From Glaciecola siphonariae (lineage in GTDB: Bacteria > Pseudomonadota > Gammaproteobacteria > Enterobacterales > Alteromonadaceae): a DNA stretch of 64,000 nucleotides. A model generated the notes under the pieces. It was given only the letters and a program-made list of their open reading frames with translations. It had not been told where the DNA came from and ran no database searches. Positions 8,852 to 16,573 of this stretch are shown here, piece after piece (within the stretch, counting starts at the first letter, position 1; each line of letters begins with the position of its first letter). The stretch lies in assembly GCF_042652645.1 (NCBI RefSeq), contig NZ_JBHSGU010000002.1:1302001-1366000 (forward strand). Reading direction: 5' to 3'. Both the position numbers and the translations under genes were made by a program.

Positions 8852-9688
8852 TTAGCCTTGTAGAAGAGACAATGCGGCCTGCGGACGCTGGTTAGCCTGC
8901 GTCAAAATAGTGGTACTGGCCTGCTGAATAATTTGCAGGCGGGTAAGATTTGCCGTTTCAGCGGCAAAGTCTGTATCTTTAATTCGACTTCTGGCAGCTG
9001 ATACGTTTTCAGATATATTGCTGAGGTTACGAATGGTCGACTGAAAGCGATTTTGAATTGCACCTAAGTCTGCGCGCTTACCGTTTACGGCTTCAATGGC
9101 GTTGTCTATTGCCGTGAGCGCTCTTGATGCACCGACTGTTGTTAGCACCGACAATGTTGCCGCGCTCGCGCCGAACAATCCAGACGTTCCATACCCATCG
9201 GTACGCTGAACATTTACGCTGATTGTTTGACCTGCATTGGCACCTACCAAAAACTTAGCTGAAAACCCGCCCTTGAGAACGTCCACTCCCCCAAATTGGG
9301 TGGTTTGCGCAATTCGGCTCATTTCAAGCTTCAAAGCCGACACCTCTTTTTGTAAGGCACCGCGGTCCGCGTCTGAGTTAATCCCGTTTTGAGATTGTAT
9401 TGCCAAAGTTCGTATGCGCTGCAAAGCGTTAGTAATTTCAGTCATCGCGCCCTCTATAGTTTGCGATAAAGATATCCCGTCGTTGGCATTTCTCACTGCT
9501 TGATCTAGACCTTGAATTTGCGAGGTCATGCGGTCAGAAATCTGTAAACCTGCCGCATCGTCTTTAGCGCTGTTGATGCGCAACCCAGAAGATAAACGCT
9601 CAAAAGCCGTGCTTAAATTGGTATTGGTGTCCGACAAATAACGACGGGCACTGAGTGATGATATATTAGTATTAACGAATAAAGACAT
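8852..9688 (-). CDS. Flagellin (copy 2)
   Basis: 278-residue filament subunit with the same architecture: N-terminal FVNTNISSLSARRYLSDTN and INSAKDDAAGLQISDRMTS, C-terminal DFAAETANLTRLQIIQQAST ending LSLLQG. It is the most divergent of the three flagellins (for example ARRYLSDTNTNLSTAFE instead of AQRQLFxSSNxLxxSFE), so it may be a minor or specialised subunit. A GTTAGGAG ribosome site precedes the ATG. The long 3' region ends at the terminator near 8547. Small central domain; potential Maf glycosylation target. Confidence 0.95.
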   Translation of the reverse strand: MSLFVNTNISSLSARRYLSDTNTNLSTAFERLSSGLRINSAKDDAAGLQISDRMTSQIQGLDQAVRNANDGISLSQTIEGAMTEITNALQRIRTLAIQSQNGINSDADRGALQKEVSALKLEMSRIAQTTQFGGVDVLKGGFSAKFLVGANAGQTISVNVQRTDGYGTSGLFGASAATLSVLTTVGASRALTAIDNAIEAVNGKRADLGAIQNRFQSTIRNLSNISENVSAARSRIKDTDFAAETANLTRLQIIQQASTTILTQANQRPQAALSLLQG

Positions 9689-9775
9689 AACAATCTCCTA
9701 ACGATTTTCAGTAAATATTTAGCGCCCTGCTCTTTTTGTATCACTTGGCATTTAAGCGGCTAAAGTTTTCATTTA

Positions 9776-9790
9776 TGGCACACATTGTGC
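9776..9790 (+). promoter_or_regulatory. Sigma-54-like promoter on the plus strand
   Basis: TGGCAC-N5-GTGC matches the sigma-54 consensus TGGCAC-N5-TTGC, with GG and GC dinucleotides correctly spaced (10 nt between) and one mismatch. It points away from flagellin 2, toward a stretch with several stem-loops and a terminator but no gene. The element is partly palindromic; the minus-strand reading loses the -24 GG, so the plus orientation is better. Confidence 0.4.
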
Positions 9791-9801
9791 TTTGTACATA
9801 T

Positions 9802-10040
9802 GGAATCATGGACTGATTCATTTCATCAACTGTTCACTACATTTGATGAAGCATATATGCTGTAACAGAGCGAAAGCTCTTTGCTGACGGCAGGTATGAT
9901 GTTCCAGACCTCATACCTCTCACTACCTCCTGGCATCATTCCTGTCAGTCGGCAGTTCAGCGTATATATTCTTCAACTTCCCTTGATAGCCTTTTTCAGG
10001 CCGCACTTATCCTTCACGCATTTTGTGCGTTGAATTTTTT
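9802..10040 (+). ncRNA. Candidate structured small RNA between flagellin genes
   Basis: A gene-free segment with successive hairpins. TCATCAA/TTGATGA at 9823-9849 is a 7-bp stem. AGAGC-GAAA-GCTCT at 9867-9880 has a GNRA loop. A long interrupted stem at 9884-9948 is built from CTGAC, CAGG, ATGATG and CCAG pairing with CTGG, CATCAT, CCTG and TCAG. A plus-strand terminator-like ACGCA/TGCGT hairpin with a T-run ends near 10040. The big loop contains ACTACCTCC, complementary to the flagellin 1 Shine-Dalgarno GGAGGTAGT. A sigma-54-like box lies just upstream. The start is estimated from that box. No known family recognised; RNA status is inferred. Confidence 0.4.
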
Positions 10041-10236
10041 CATTTATTTTTGACAACAAATTGACGGGCTTACTGAGCGCTGCTCTCGTAATAAGTCAAG
10101 TTAATATGCGTATGGAAGATGATGAGGGCTGCTATCGCCAAATATTTGATGCATCGAAAATTAGCTTCAATATTCAGTGACGCACATTCAGGCAATACCG
10201 TATGGGCTTGGCTGCTCGTTTATTCATCCTAACGCT

Positions 10237-10310
10237 ATTTGCTAAGTAACTTTTTGCTAAGTGACTTTTTGCTAAGAAACTTTTTGCTAAGAAACTTTTT
10301 GCTAAAAAAC
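10237..10310. repeat. 15-bp tandem repeat, five copies
   Basis: Consecutive near-identical 15-bp units of the form TTTTTGCTAAGAAAC occupy 10251-10310 (four full copies); a partial first copy starts at 10237. Units differ at one to three positions (AGTGAC, AGAAAC, AAAAAC). The unit length is a multiple of three, but no reading frame of useful length with a start covers it, so it is not called coding. It lies in the 0.9-kb gap between flagellins 2 and 3. Confidence 0.85.
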
Positions 10311-10440
10311 TTAGCGACATCGTATTGTTTTTATTATTGATGTTTGCAGGGTCTTCAGTTTTTATTATTGCTGTATTGCCCTGCTTAAATAGGTTATCGC
10401 CGCATGCGCAAAAAGCTTTAGAAAAAAACTAAATTAGATG

Positions 10441-10478
10441 AAAAAAGAGGGAAATAAGCGGCCAGGCAATGCCTGGCC
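10441..10478 (-). terminator. Terminator-like palindrome downstream of flagellin gene 3
   Basis: GGCCAGGCA and TGCCTGGCC form a 9-bp perfect stem around one base (10460-10478). On the minus strand a T-rich stretch ending in six T follows about 12 nt later. It lies about 120 nt after the flagellin 3 stop and probably ends that transcript. Confidence 0.6.
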
Positions 10479-10514
10479 AATCGCTCAAGGGATAGAGTGA
10501 GCGCGCTCTAAGTT

Positions 10515-10566
10515 CTGTTTGGCTTGTGAATACAAGTTACTACCTCCTGGCTTCATTCCCCAAACA
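10515..10566. other. Stem-loop with CTACCTCCTGG motif in the flagellin 3 3' region
   Basis: CTGTTTGG (10515-10522) pairs perfectly with CCAAACAG (10559-10566), with an inner CTTG/CAAG hairpin. The loop carries a 21-nt motif (10539-10559) that matches 9922-9942 at 20 of 21 positions, while the surrounding stems of the two structures differ. It may act as an mRNA 3' element or as a small RNA. Strand is uncertain. Confidence 0.45.
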
Positions 10567-10596
10567 GTAGGGTCGAGCTACTTATTACTGGCGTAA

Positions 10597-11433
10597 TTAG
10601 CCAAGAAGCTGTAGAGCTGCCTGTGGACGCTGATTAGCCTGTGACAAGATAGTTGTGCTAGCTTGCTGTAGAATCTGGTTACGAGTTAGGTTTGCAGTTT
10701 CTTTAGCAAAGTCAGTATCAAGAATCTGTGAACGCGCTGAAGACATATTTTCAGATACGTTTGATAGATTACGGATAGTAGACTGGAAACGGTTAGTTAA
10801 CGCACCAAGGTCTGCGCGAGTCGCACCCACCGCTGAAATAGCAGTATCAAGTGCAGCGATTGCAGCTGATGCTCCGGCAACAGTTGATACTGACAACGTA
10901 CCAATCAATGCAGACGCACCATATCCTCGACCGCCAATTGGGCCGGTACCAGAAAGATTAACTGATATATTCTGGTTGGCGTTAGCACCTACCAAGAATT
11001 TAGCAGAGAAGTTTCCGTCAAGAATGTTAACCTTGTTGAATTGCGTATCAGTTGCAATTCTAGAAATTTCAAACTTAAGGGCAGATACTTCTTTTTGAAG
11101 TGCCAAACGGTCATCTGCAGAGTTAATACCGTTTTGTGATTGTACCGCAAGCTGACGAATTCGCTGCAAGGCAGTGGTAGTCTCGCCTAAAGCGCCTTCT
11201 GCTGTTTGAGCAAGAGAAATTGCGTCGTTTGCGTTGTTAACTGCTTGGTTTAGACCGTTAATTTGAGTGGTCATTCTGTCGGTAATTTGAAGACCGGCCG
11301 CATCGTCAGATGCACGGTTGATTCTCATACCAGAAGATAGACGCTCAAAAGACGTACCTAGTGAATTACTTGAATTGAATAACTGACGTTGGGCGTTTAA
11401 GCTTGACACGTTAGTATTTACGAACATAGACAT
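10597..11433 (-). CDS. Flagellin (copy 3, sigma-28 dependent)
   Basis: 278-residue filament subunit. N-terminal FVNTNVSSLNAQRQLFNSSN and INRASDDAAGLQITDRMTT; C-terminal DFAKETANLTRNQILQQAST ending AALQLLG. It has a small Gly/Ala-rich central region. It is the only flagellin here with a clear sigma-28 promoter upstream (11560-11586) and has a structured leader of about 120 nt with a GTAGGAG ribosome site. This arrangement suggests it is the major late-class filament protein. It is nearest in sequence to copy 1. Confidence 0.95.
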   Translation of the reverse strand: MSMFVNTNVSSLNAQRQLFNSSNSLGTSFERLSSGMRINRASDDAAGLQITDRMTTQINGLNQAVNNANDAISLAQTAEGALGETTTALQRIRQLAVQSQNGINSADDRLALQKEVSALKFEISRIATDTQFNKVNILDGNFSAKFLVGANANQNISVNLSGTGPIGGRGYGASALIGTLSVSTVAGASAAIAALDTAISAVGATRADLGALTNRFQSTIRNLSNVSENMSSARSQILDTDFAKETANLTRNQILQQASTTILSQANQRPQAALQLLG

Positions 11434-11456
11434 AAGTCTTCTCCTACACTCTCAGT

Positions 11457-11488
11457 CCAGCGCTTGCTGGCAGCCGGACGGATTCCGG
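11457..11488 (-). promoter_or_regulatory. Two hairpins in the flagellin 3 leader
   Basis: CCAGC-GCTT-GCTGG at 11457-11470 and CCGGA-CGGAT-TCCGG at 11474-11488 are adjacent perfect 5-bp stems about 25-55 nt before the start codon. Leader hairpins of this kind often affect flagellin mRNA stability or regulator binding; that role is inferred. Confidence 0.5.
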
Positions 11489-11559
11489 TATTATTTTCAA
11501 ATTGTAGAACATGACTCTTCAACTTTTGAAAAGTACATGTACTGGCTCTCTCGAAGACT

Positions 11560-11586
11560 GTATCGACACTCTACAAATTCCCTTTA
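11560..11586 (-). promoter_or_regulatory. Sigma-28 (FliA) promoter of flagellin gene 3
   Basis: Minus strand: TAAA, a 15-nt spacer, then GTCGATAC, against the consensus TAAA-N15-GCCGATAA. The same spacing is seen at flgM. The predicted transcript starts about 120 nt before the ATG. Confidence 0.75.
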
Positions 11587-11597
11587 GTCTAATTTCG

Positions 11598-11635
11598 AAA
11601 AAAAACGCAAAAGGCGGCAAAAAATTGCCGCCTTT
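11598..11635 (-). terminator. Intrinsic terminator downstream of flgL
   Basis: An 11-bp perfect stem, AAAGGCGGCAA and TTGCCGCCTTT (11610-11620, 11625-11635), has a 4-nt loop. On the minus strand a run of eight T (11598-11605) follows. It is about 350 nt past flgL, beyond the palindromic element, and just upstream of the flagellin 3 promoter, so it insulates that promoter. Confidence 0.75.
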
Positions 11636-11752
11636 AAAATTTGAACTTCACGATGAGATTGTTAAAACAAACAGTTAGCTTGTAAGAATGACCAAATTTT
11701 AAGTAAGAAAATTTTTTAATATTCTTTTGAAGAACTAATGAGCAAACGCATG

Positions 11753-11863
11753 AAAGTTGGGGGTATAGGCAAAAATAAAAGCATGCGCGCACAGGGATGT
11801 GCGCGCCTGAGCGGCCAGGATGGCGAAAAGCGTCTTTTATATTTGCCTATGCCCCCCGACTTT
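11753..11863. repeat. MITE-like palindromic element with ~29-bp terminal inverted repeats
   Basis: Left arm 11753-11781 and right arm 11834-11863 are imperfect inverted repeats of about 29 bp (roughly three differences: T/C, a one-base gap, A/T). Between them lies a GCGCGCACA/TGTGCGCGC type hairpin (11785-11806) with a CATCCCTG-like centre and a GGCCAGGATGG segment. No gene lies inside; a 61-codon frame across it is an artefact of the repeat. Similar architecture occurs at 44871-44960. It probably belongs to a dispersed non-autonomous repeat or folds as a long RNA hairpin. Confidence 0.7.
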
Positions 11864-11986
11864 ATAATTCTCTACTTATCGGAACGGTCTTGGTTGAGAG
11901 TTTTGTTTGGAATTCTTGATTGAGATTATTGATTAAAGGTACGGGCGCGATAATGATGTTAGTCGCGCCGAGGACCAGCGCGATTG

Positions 11987-13210
11987 TTAGATATAGTTAA
12001 AAAGCGACAAATTAGCAATTCGAGGAAAACTCGCAAAGGCTGCTTCAAGCGCGGTTTCCTGTCGGGCAAAATCTGAAGATGCTTGCGCATAATCTACGTC
12101 TTGAATGGCTGAGCGCGCCTCTTGGTTGGTTACTTCGCTGTCGAGTAAAGAGTTTCTTATAGACTCTGCAATATTCAAACGCGCACCAATGGAAGAGTTT
12201 TCTCGCGCTATCTGCGCTAAGCCGTTGTCGATGCCAACTAGAGTGTCATCAATGACCGATGAAAATGCTTGAGATGAAATGTTAGGGTCGTTTAAGGCCG
12301 CCGACATTTTATGTAGGCTCTCTGCTAAGTTTGTTTTTTCAGGACGTTTTAGCTCAACAGTCAACGAATCCCCTACATTGCCGTTAAGTTCAAATTCAAA
12401 GCCATTAAAGTTCATTTGCTCTGCGGGATCGTAGGGCAAGGTTGCTTCAACATTGCCTGTACCCACATTGCTGATGGTGACTAAATTTGCTGCGGTAATG
12501 GTAAAGCTATATTGGTTATTTACAGCATTTACCGGGTCGTAATTTCGTTCATGGAAACTATCAAAGCTACCCTGATTACGGATGCCATAGGCGCCTAGGC
12601 TCGCGCCATTATTGGTCACTAAGTCAAAATTCAATCGACCGTTTACATTTTCAAATACACTTTTGCCCGAGCTGGTGGTTTGAATGCTTACGCTGTCAGA
12701 GATTTGGATACGATTGGTTCCGTCATCGCCCTGAAACTTAATAGGTTCGGCTTTGTTGGCTGGATTAAACGCAAAGGCCTGTTTTTGTGACTGATAGCCC
12801 GAAAAAATATAGTCGCCGCTGGCGTTTTGAGTATTCATCAAGTCAATCACTTGATTACGGATTTGGTCAATCTCGGCGGCAACCGCTTCGCGATCGGGTT
12901 GTGAAAAGATGCCGTTACCCGACTGAACAGTCAACACGCGTGCGCGATTTATCACATCGGTGATGGAGCGAAGCGAGGTTTCTTGCAGTTCAAGATTGCT
13001 TTTCGCCATGTCGATGTTACGTTCATATTGATTGGTTTTTTCTAAATCCTCAGTCAATCGAATAACTTGTGAGGCCCCCACCGGATCATCAGATGGACGC
13101 AACAAGCGCTTTCCGCTCGCAAGTTGACTCTGTAAGTCTGACAACTCACCTTGACTTGTATTAATAGCCCGCAAGTTTTGATCAAATATTAAATTAGTGG
13201 TAACTCTCAT
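11987..13210 (-). CDS. flgL: Flagellar hook-associated protein 3 (HAP3)
   Basis: 407-residue junction protein joining hook-filament adaptor FlgK to the flagellin filament. The N-terminus (MRVTTNLIFDQN, then LQSQLASGKRLLRPSDDPVG) is the flagellin-like FlgL signature, and the C-terminal DVDYAQASSDFARQETALEA is typical. The middle is a variable domain. It is last in the flgF-to-flgL run, with 91 nt separating it from flgK. Exported through the flagellar type III apparatus without signal peptide. Confidence 0.95.
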   Translation of the reverse strand: MRVTTNLIFDQNLRAINTSQGELSDLQSQLASGKRLLRPSDDPVGASQVIRLTEDLEKTNQYERNIDMAKSNLELQETSLRSITDVINRARVLTVQSGNGIFSQPDREAVAAEIDQIRNQVIDLMNTQNASGDYIFSGYQSQKQAFAFNPANKAEPIKFQGDDGTNRIQISDSVSIQTTSSGKSVFENVNGRLNFDLVTNNGASLGAYGIRNQGSFDSFHERNYDPVNAVNNQYSFTITAANLVTISNVGTGNVEATLPYDPAEQMNFNGFEFELNGNVGDSLTVELKRPEKTNLAESLHKMSAALNDPNISSQAFSSVIDDTLVGIDNGLAQIARENSSIGARLNIAESIRNSLLDSEVTNQEARSAIQDVDYAQASSDFARQETALEAAFASFPRIANLSLFNYI

Positions 13211-13301
13211 CTATCGTTCTCTTTGTTTCTTTTATTCTGTGTGACTATGGTGCCTACATTTCTATAAATGCGGAGTAAGGCACTCTGCGCTGAGTATCTC
13301 A

Positions 13302-15458
13302 TTATCTGGTGACCGACAAGATAGTCTGAAACATTTCTCTGGCTGAACTTAAAATCTGAGCCGCCGCGGCATATGACTGCTGAAATTGAATCAAGTTGGC
13401 GGCCTCTTCATCAAGACTCACCCCAGCGGTAGACTCAAACCATTCAGATGATTGAGTGCGCATTACCGTTGCCGCTTCTAAATTAACGCTGGCATTAGCC
13501 GTTGCCGACCCCACGCTGCCCACAATAGAGGAGTAGGCCTCATTTAAGGTTGTTTTGTTTTGATTTGATGCACTGCCCTGGCGAACCAATGAGGCTTGTT
13601 GCAGCTGCGCAAACTCAACCGCATTGCGGTTATCATTAATTCCGTCAGTGTTGTAGGCAATGGTAAATACATCGCCTGCTTTTGGCTCACCCTGCAATGA
13701 AAAGTCATAACCGGGATAATCACTCAGTGCAGCAAAATCAGCAGGCCATGCCGGAGCGCCGCCCGCTTTTGCTTTCTCAATAAGATTGTTTAAATCAGTC
13801 ACGCCTGAAACCGTTGTAATAACCTGTGCTGGCGTTGAATTATCAAGCACTTGATATTCATCAGATGCGATAAACCTGATTGTAACGGGTGCACCATATA
13901 TATTTGAAGGTGAATTAGCTGAGGTGTTTAAACCACCTAAGCCTGTGAACGCAGATGCATCATTACTGGTAAAAGTACTGTCAACAACGGTATTGCTAGA
14001 TGTGGTGGCAACCAACTTTGCATCGCCTAAGTTATTGTCACCTGAATCTACGCGAATGGGTTTGGCAAATGCCCAATCTTCTGAGCGTGTCGTTGCCATA
14101 CCTAAGTTGGCGGCTGCGGTGCGGGTAGGTTGAATCAAAAAGCTGTCCCCTACCTGATACTGCGAACCGCTAGCAAATTCGAGCTCTATCCCGCCCATAG
14201 TTTTGTTGAATGATCCTAAACTTGCATCAACCGTCAAGGTTTCTACAATGGGATTTCCGCTTGCATCAAGCTGCGGTCGACCATCACTTTTCATGGCCTC
14301 AACCTGAATATCAAAGGTTGCCGGTGTACCGGTGCTCGGAGTAGTCATCACCGTCACTTTGTAATCGTTGTTTGTGACTTCACCGCTTGCACCCGGGCTG
14401 ATACGTCCGCGCATTTGTAAGCTCAGGTCGCTGTTTGTCGGATAATTAATGGAACTGAACTCGGCAATCTTAAAAATATCGCCGCCTAGCTGCTGGTCTA
14501 AATCCATGCCTTGGCGGTTCTGCGTATTCACTGCATCTGCCAAGCTTGTTGCAAGTTTACCAAGGTCGCGCTGGGTGGGCTCAAGCACCTGTTCACGGTA
14601 TTTAAATAAACCGCCCAAGCCGCCCCCTAAGTTTTCTTCTAGAATGTTGATTGTTGCATCATTTTTTGTGAGCGACTGAAAATCAGTTTTGAGCGTGAGC
14701 TGACGGTTAGTAAAATCTGGCTCGCCACCAACGGCAAATACGTTGAAGCTGCCGTCGGCCATTACAAGTGATTCTCCAGTGGTTAAATTAACGACTAAGC
14801 CATCATCGCCATTAGGGCTGTTTCTTACTTCTAGCGCAACGATGCTTGATAACTCAAGTATCGCTTGGTCACGCTGATTGAGCAGTTTAGTAGGCGTATC
14901 GACCACAGACGAACCATTTGCAATTTGTACCGCTTCATTTAAATCGCCAATTTGCTTAATTAAGCTATTCGCGCGGTCTACCGATTGTTGTATTTGCAGC
15001 TCGACTTCATCTTCTTTGGCTTTCATAAAATCGCCAAGCTGGTTGATACGATTTAACATGCCGGTGGCTCTGCCCATAATGGCATCGCGAGCGGCGGTGT
15101 TTGTTGGGTCGTCTGCGGCGGTTTGAATGGCGCCAAAAAAGCTTGTCATTGAGCTGGCAATACTGTTTGCCTCGCTTGCCAACACTCTATCTAATCCCTC
15201 AACGCGGTCAAAATAGGCTTGAGACTCGCCCACAAAAGAAGTATCTCTGCGCAGTTGATTTTGCGCAAACACATCGAAGACTCTGTCGGTAAACCCAAAA
15301 TCTACACCGCCATTCATATGATTGCTGAAGGTTGTGCGCTCGCGCACATATCCTTCGCTATTCACGTTGGCTATATTGTTACTGGTGGTATTGAGCAGCT
15401 TATTGCTGGCGTTAATACCGGTTTTAGCAATCGAAAAAAGATCCGCATTTCGAATCAT
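13302..15458 (-). CDS. flgK: Flagellar hook-associated protein 1 (HAP1)
   Basis: 718-residue adaptor between hook and filament. The N-terminus (SIAKTGINASNKLLNTTSNNIANVN in pieces) carries the rod/hook-family motif. The C-terminus SLDEEAANLIQFQQSYAAAA with AQILSSAREMFQTIL is the FlgK/FlgE-type end. It is longer than the enterobacterial protein (about 550 aa) owing to an expanded central region at about 330-600, as in many marine genera. The start overlaps the flgJ stop by 4 nt (ATGA). Confidence 0.95.
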   Translation of the reverse strand: MIRNADLFSIAKTGINASNKLLNTTSNNIANVNSEGYVRERTTFSNHMNGGVDFGFTDRVFDVFAQNQLRRDTSFVGESQAYFDRVEGLDRVLASEANSIASSMTSFFGAIQTAADDPTNTAARDAIMGRATGMLNRINQLGDFMKAKEDEVELQIQQSVDRANSLIKQIGDLNEAVQIANGSSVVDTPTKLLNQRDQAILELSSIVALEVRNSPNGDDGLVVNLTTGESLVMADGSFNVFAVGGEPDFTNRQLTLKTDFQSLTKNDATINILEENLGGGLGGLFKYREQVLEPTQRDLGKLATSLADAVNTQNRQGMDLDQQLGGDIFKIAEFSSINYPTNSDLSLQMRGRISPGASGEVTNNDYKVTVMTTPSTGTPATFDIQVEAMKSDGRPQLDASGNPIVETLTVDASLGSFNKTMGGIELEFASGSQYQVGDSFLIQPTRTAAANLGMATTRSEDWAFAKPIRVDSGDNNLGDAKLVATTSSNTVVDSTFTSNDASAFTGLGGLNTSANSPSNIYGAPVTIRFIASDEYQVLDNSTPAQVITTVSGVTDLNNLIEKAKAGGAPAWPADFAALSDYPGYDFSLQGEPKAGDVFTIAYNTDGINDNRNAVEFAQLQQASLVRQGSASNQNKTTLNEAYSSIVGSVGSATANASVNLEAATVMRTQSSEWFESTAGVSLDEEAANLIQFQQSYAAAAQILSSAREMFQTILSVTR

Positions 15459-16528
15459 GGTAACAATTCACTCATAGTTGGGCTGTTATACACCGACATC
15501 ACTTTGTCGGCATATTTAGGGTCTGTGGCGTAGCCGGCTCGCTGCAGCTCTTTGAAGTACTCATTAGGTGCTTGGGCTTTTTCTAAGGCATGTTGATAAC
15601 GCGGGTTGCCGCTCACAAAATCCACATAATCATGCAGCGATTCTTCAAAATTGCTGTAGGTTCTAAAAGCTGCCTGCTGCTTTTGTGGAATATTATTTTT
15701 AAACTCTAAGGTATCGATAACCGTTTTATTGCCGTCCCAGCGCTTGTCAGCTTTGATACCGAACAGGTTGTGCGCATTGTTGCCATCCCCTTGGTGGATC
15801 ATAAATTTGCCCCAGCCGGTTTCAACCGCAGCTTGTGCAATAAGCGCTTTTGCTGAAATACCTAATCGCTCTGCTGCAGCCTGCGCTTGAGGATAAAGCG
15901 CTTTTATAAATTCTTTAGGCGACGCAAAAGCGGCTTTTTTTGTAGGCTGAGCATCTTGCACTTTGTTTTGCGCCTGCGTAGCCTGACCATTTTGAGAAGC
16001 CACCTGACGAAGCTCAATGCTTTGCAACAACGATGATGAACTTTGATTGGGAGTTTGTTGAGCGTTCTGATGAGGACTTTTCCCAGATAAGTCTTCTATA
16101 GCCGACTTTTCCATGAATTGTGCACGCAGCTTTGCATTGCGATTTAGCATAGATAAATCAGCGTCATTTCTAACCGCACTGGCTGGCATTACGCCATTGT
16201 TTAAGCTCATTTGCTGCACAATAACGTCGGCTAAGCCTAGGCTACCTTTAGTAGAGAGGTCGGTGGCTAGCTGCTGGTCGTGCATGTCACGGTAAAACTT
16301 CACCTGCTCTGAGTTAAACGGACTGTCTTTGTCGGCCATTGCATCTTGCGCCTTGCGCATCGATTTCAGCAGCATTTGAACAAAGATTGCTTCAAACTGC
16401 TTAGCGGCTTCTTCAAGCGCGCCTTCATCGCCTGATTTGGCGGCCGCACGCAAAGTATCAAGACTACCAAGGTCATGTACCGACCTTGACATCTCTAACT
16501 GCGATTTTGCGTTCGACGACAAATCCAT
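15455..16528 (-). CDS. flgJ: Flagellar rod assembly protein / peptidoglycan hydrolase FlgJ
   Basis: 357 residues, two domains. The N-terminal rod-cap part (about 35-115: AAKQFEAIFVQMLLKSMRKA) scaffolds rod assembly. The C-terminal glucosaminidase-type domain (about 200-350) opens peptidoglycan for the rod. The catalytic Glu is E236 in AAVETGWGK, and the conserved NLFGIKAD segment follows. A Gln/Ser-rich linker joins the domains. The ATG is about 45 nt after flgI. It is a dual-domain type, as in Vibrio and Salmonella. Confidence 0.95.
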   Translation of the reverse strand: MDLSSNAKSQLEMSRSVHDLGSLDTLRAAAKSGDEGALEEAAKQFEAIFVQMLLKSMRKAQDAMADKDSPFNSEQVKFYRDMHDQQLATDLSTKGSLGLADVIVQQMSLNNGVMPASAVRNDADLSMLNRNAKLRAQFMEKSAIEDLSGKSPHQNAQQTPNQSSSSLLQSIELRQVASQNGQATQAQNKVQDAQPTKKAAFASPKEFIKALYPQAQAAAERLGISAKALIAQAAVETGWGKFMIHQGDGNNAHNLFGIKADKRWDGNKTVIDTLEFKNNIPQKQQAAFRTYSNFEESLHDYVDFVSGNPRYQHALEKAQAPNEYFKELQRAGYATDPKYADKVMSVYNSPTMSELLP

Positions 16529-16573
16529 GCTACTTCTCTCTTTCTTAGCTTAAATAAATCACATAAAGCTGAA

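Noticed and set aside
9776..9790. Sigma-54 promoter for flagellin 2 (minus-strand reading of the same element)
   Set aside because: In that direction the -24 GG is missing; the plus-strand reading fits better.
10237..10310. CRISPR-like array
   Set aside because: Units are directly adjacent 15-bp tandem copies without spacers; no CRISPR array or cas gene was seen in the window.
11738..11923. 61-codon plus-strand reading frame
   Set aside because: It runs across the inverted-repeat element; the open frame comes from the repeat, not from a gene.
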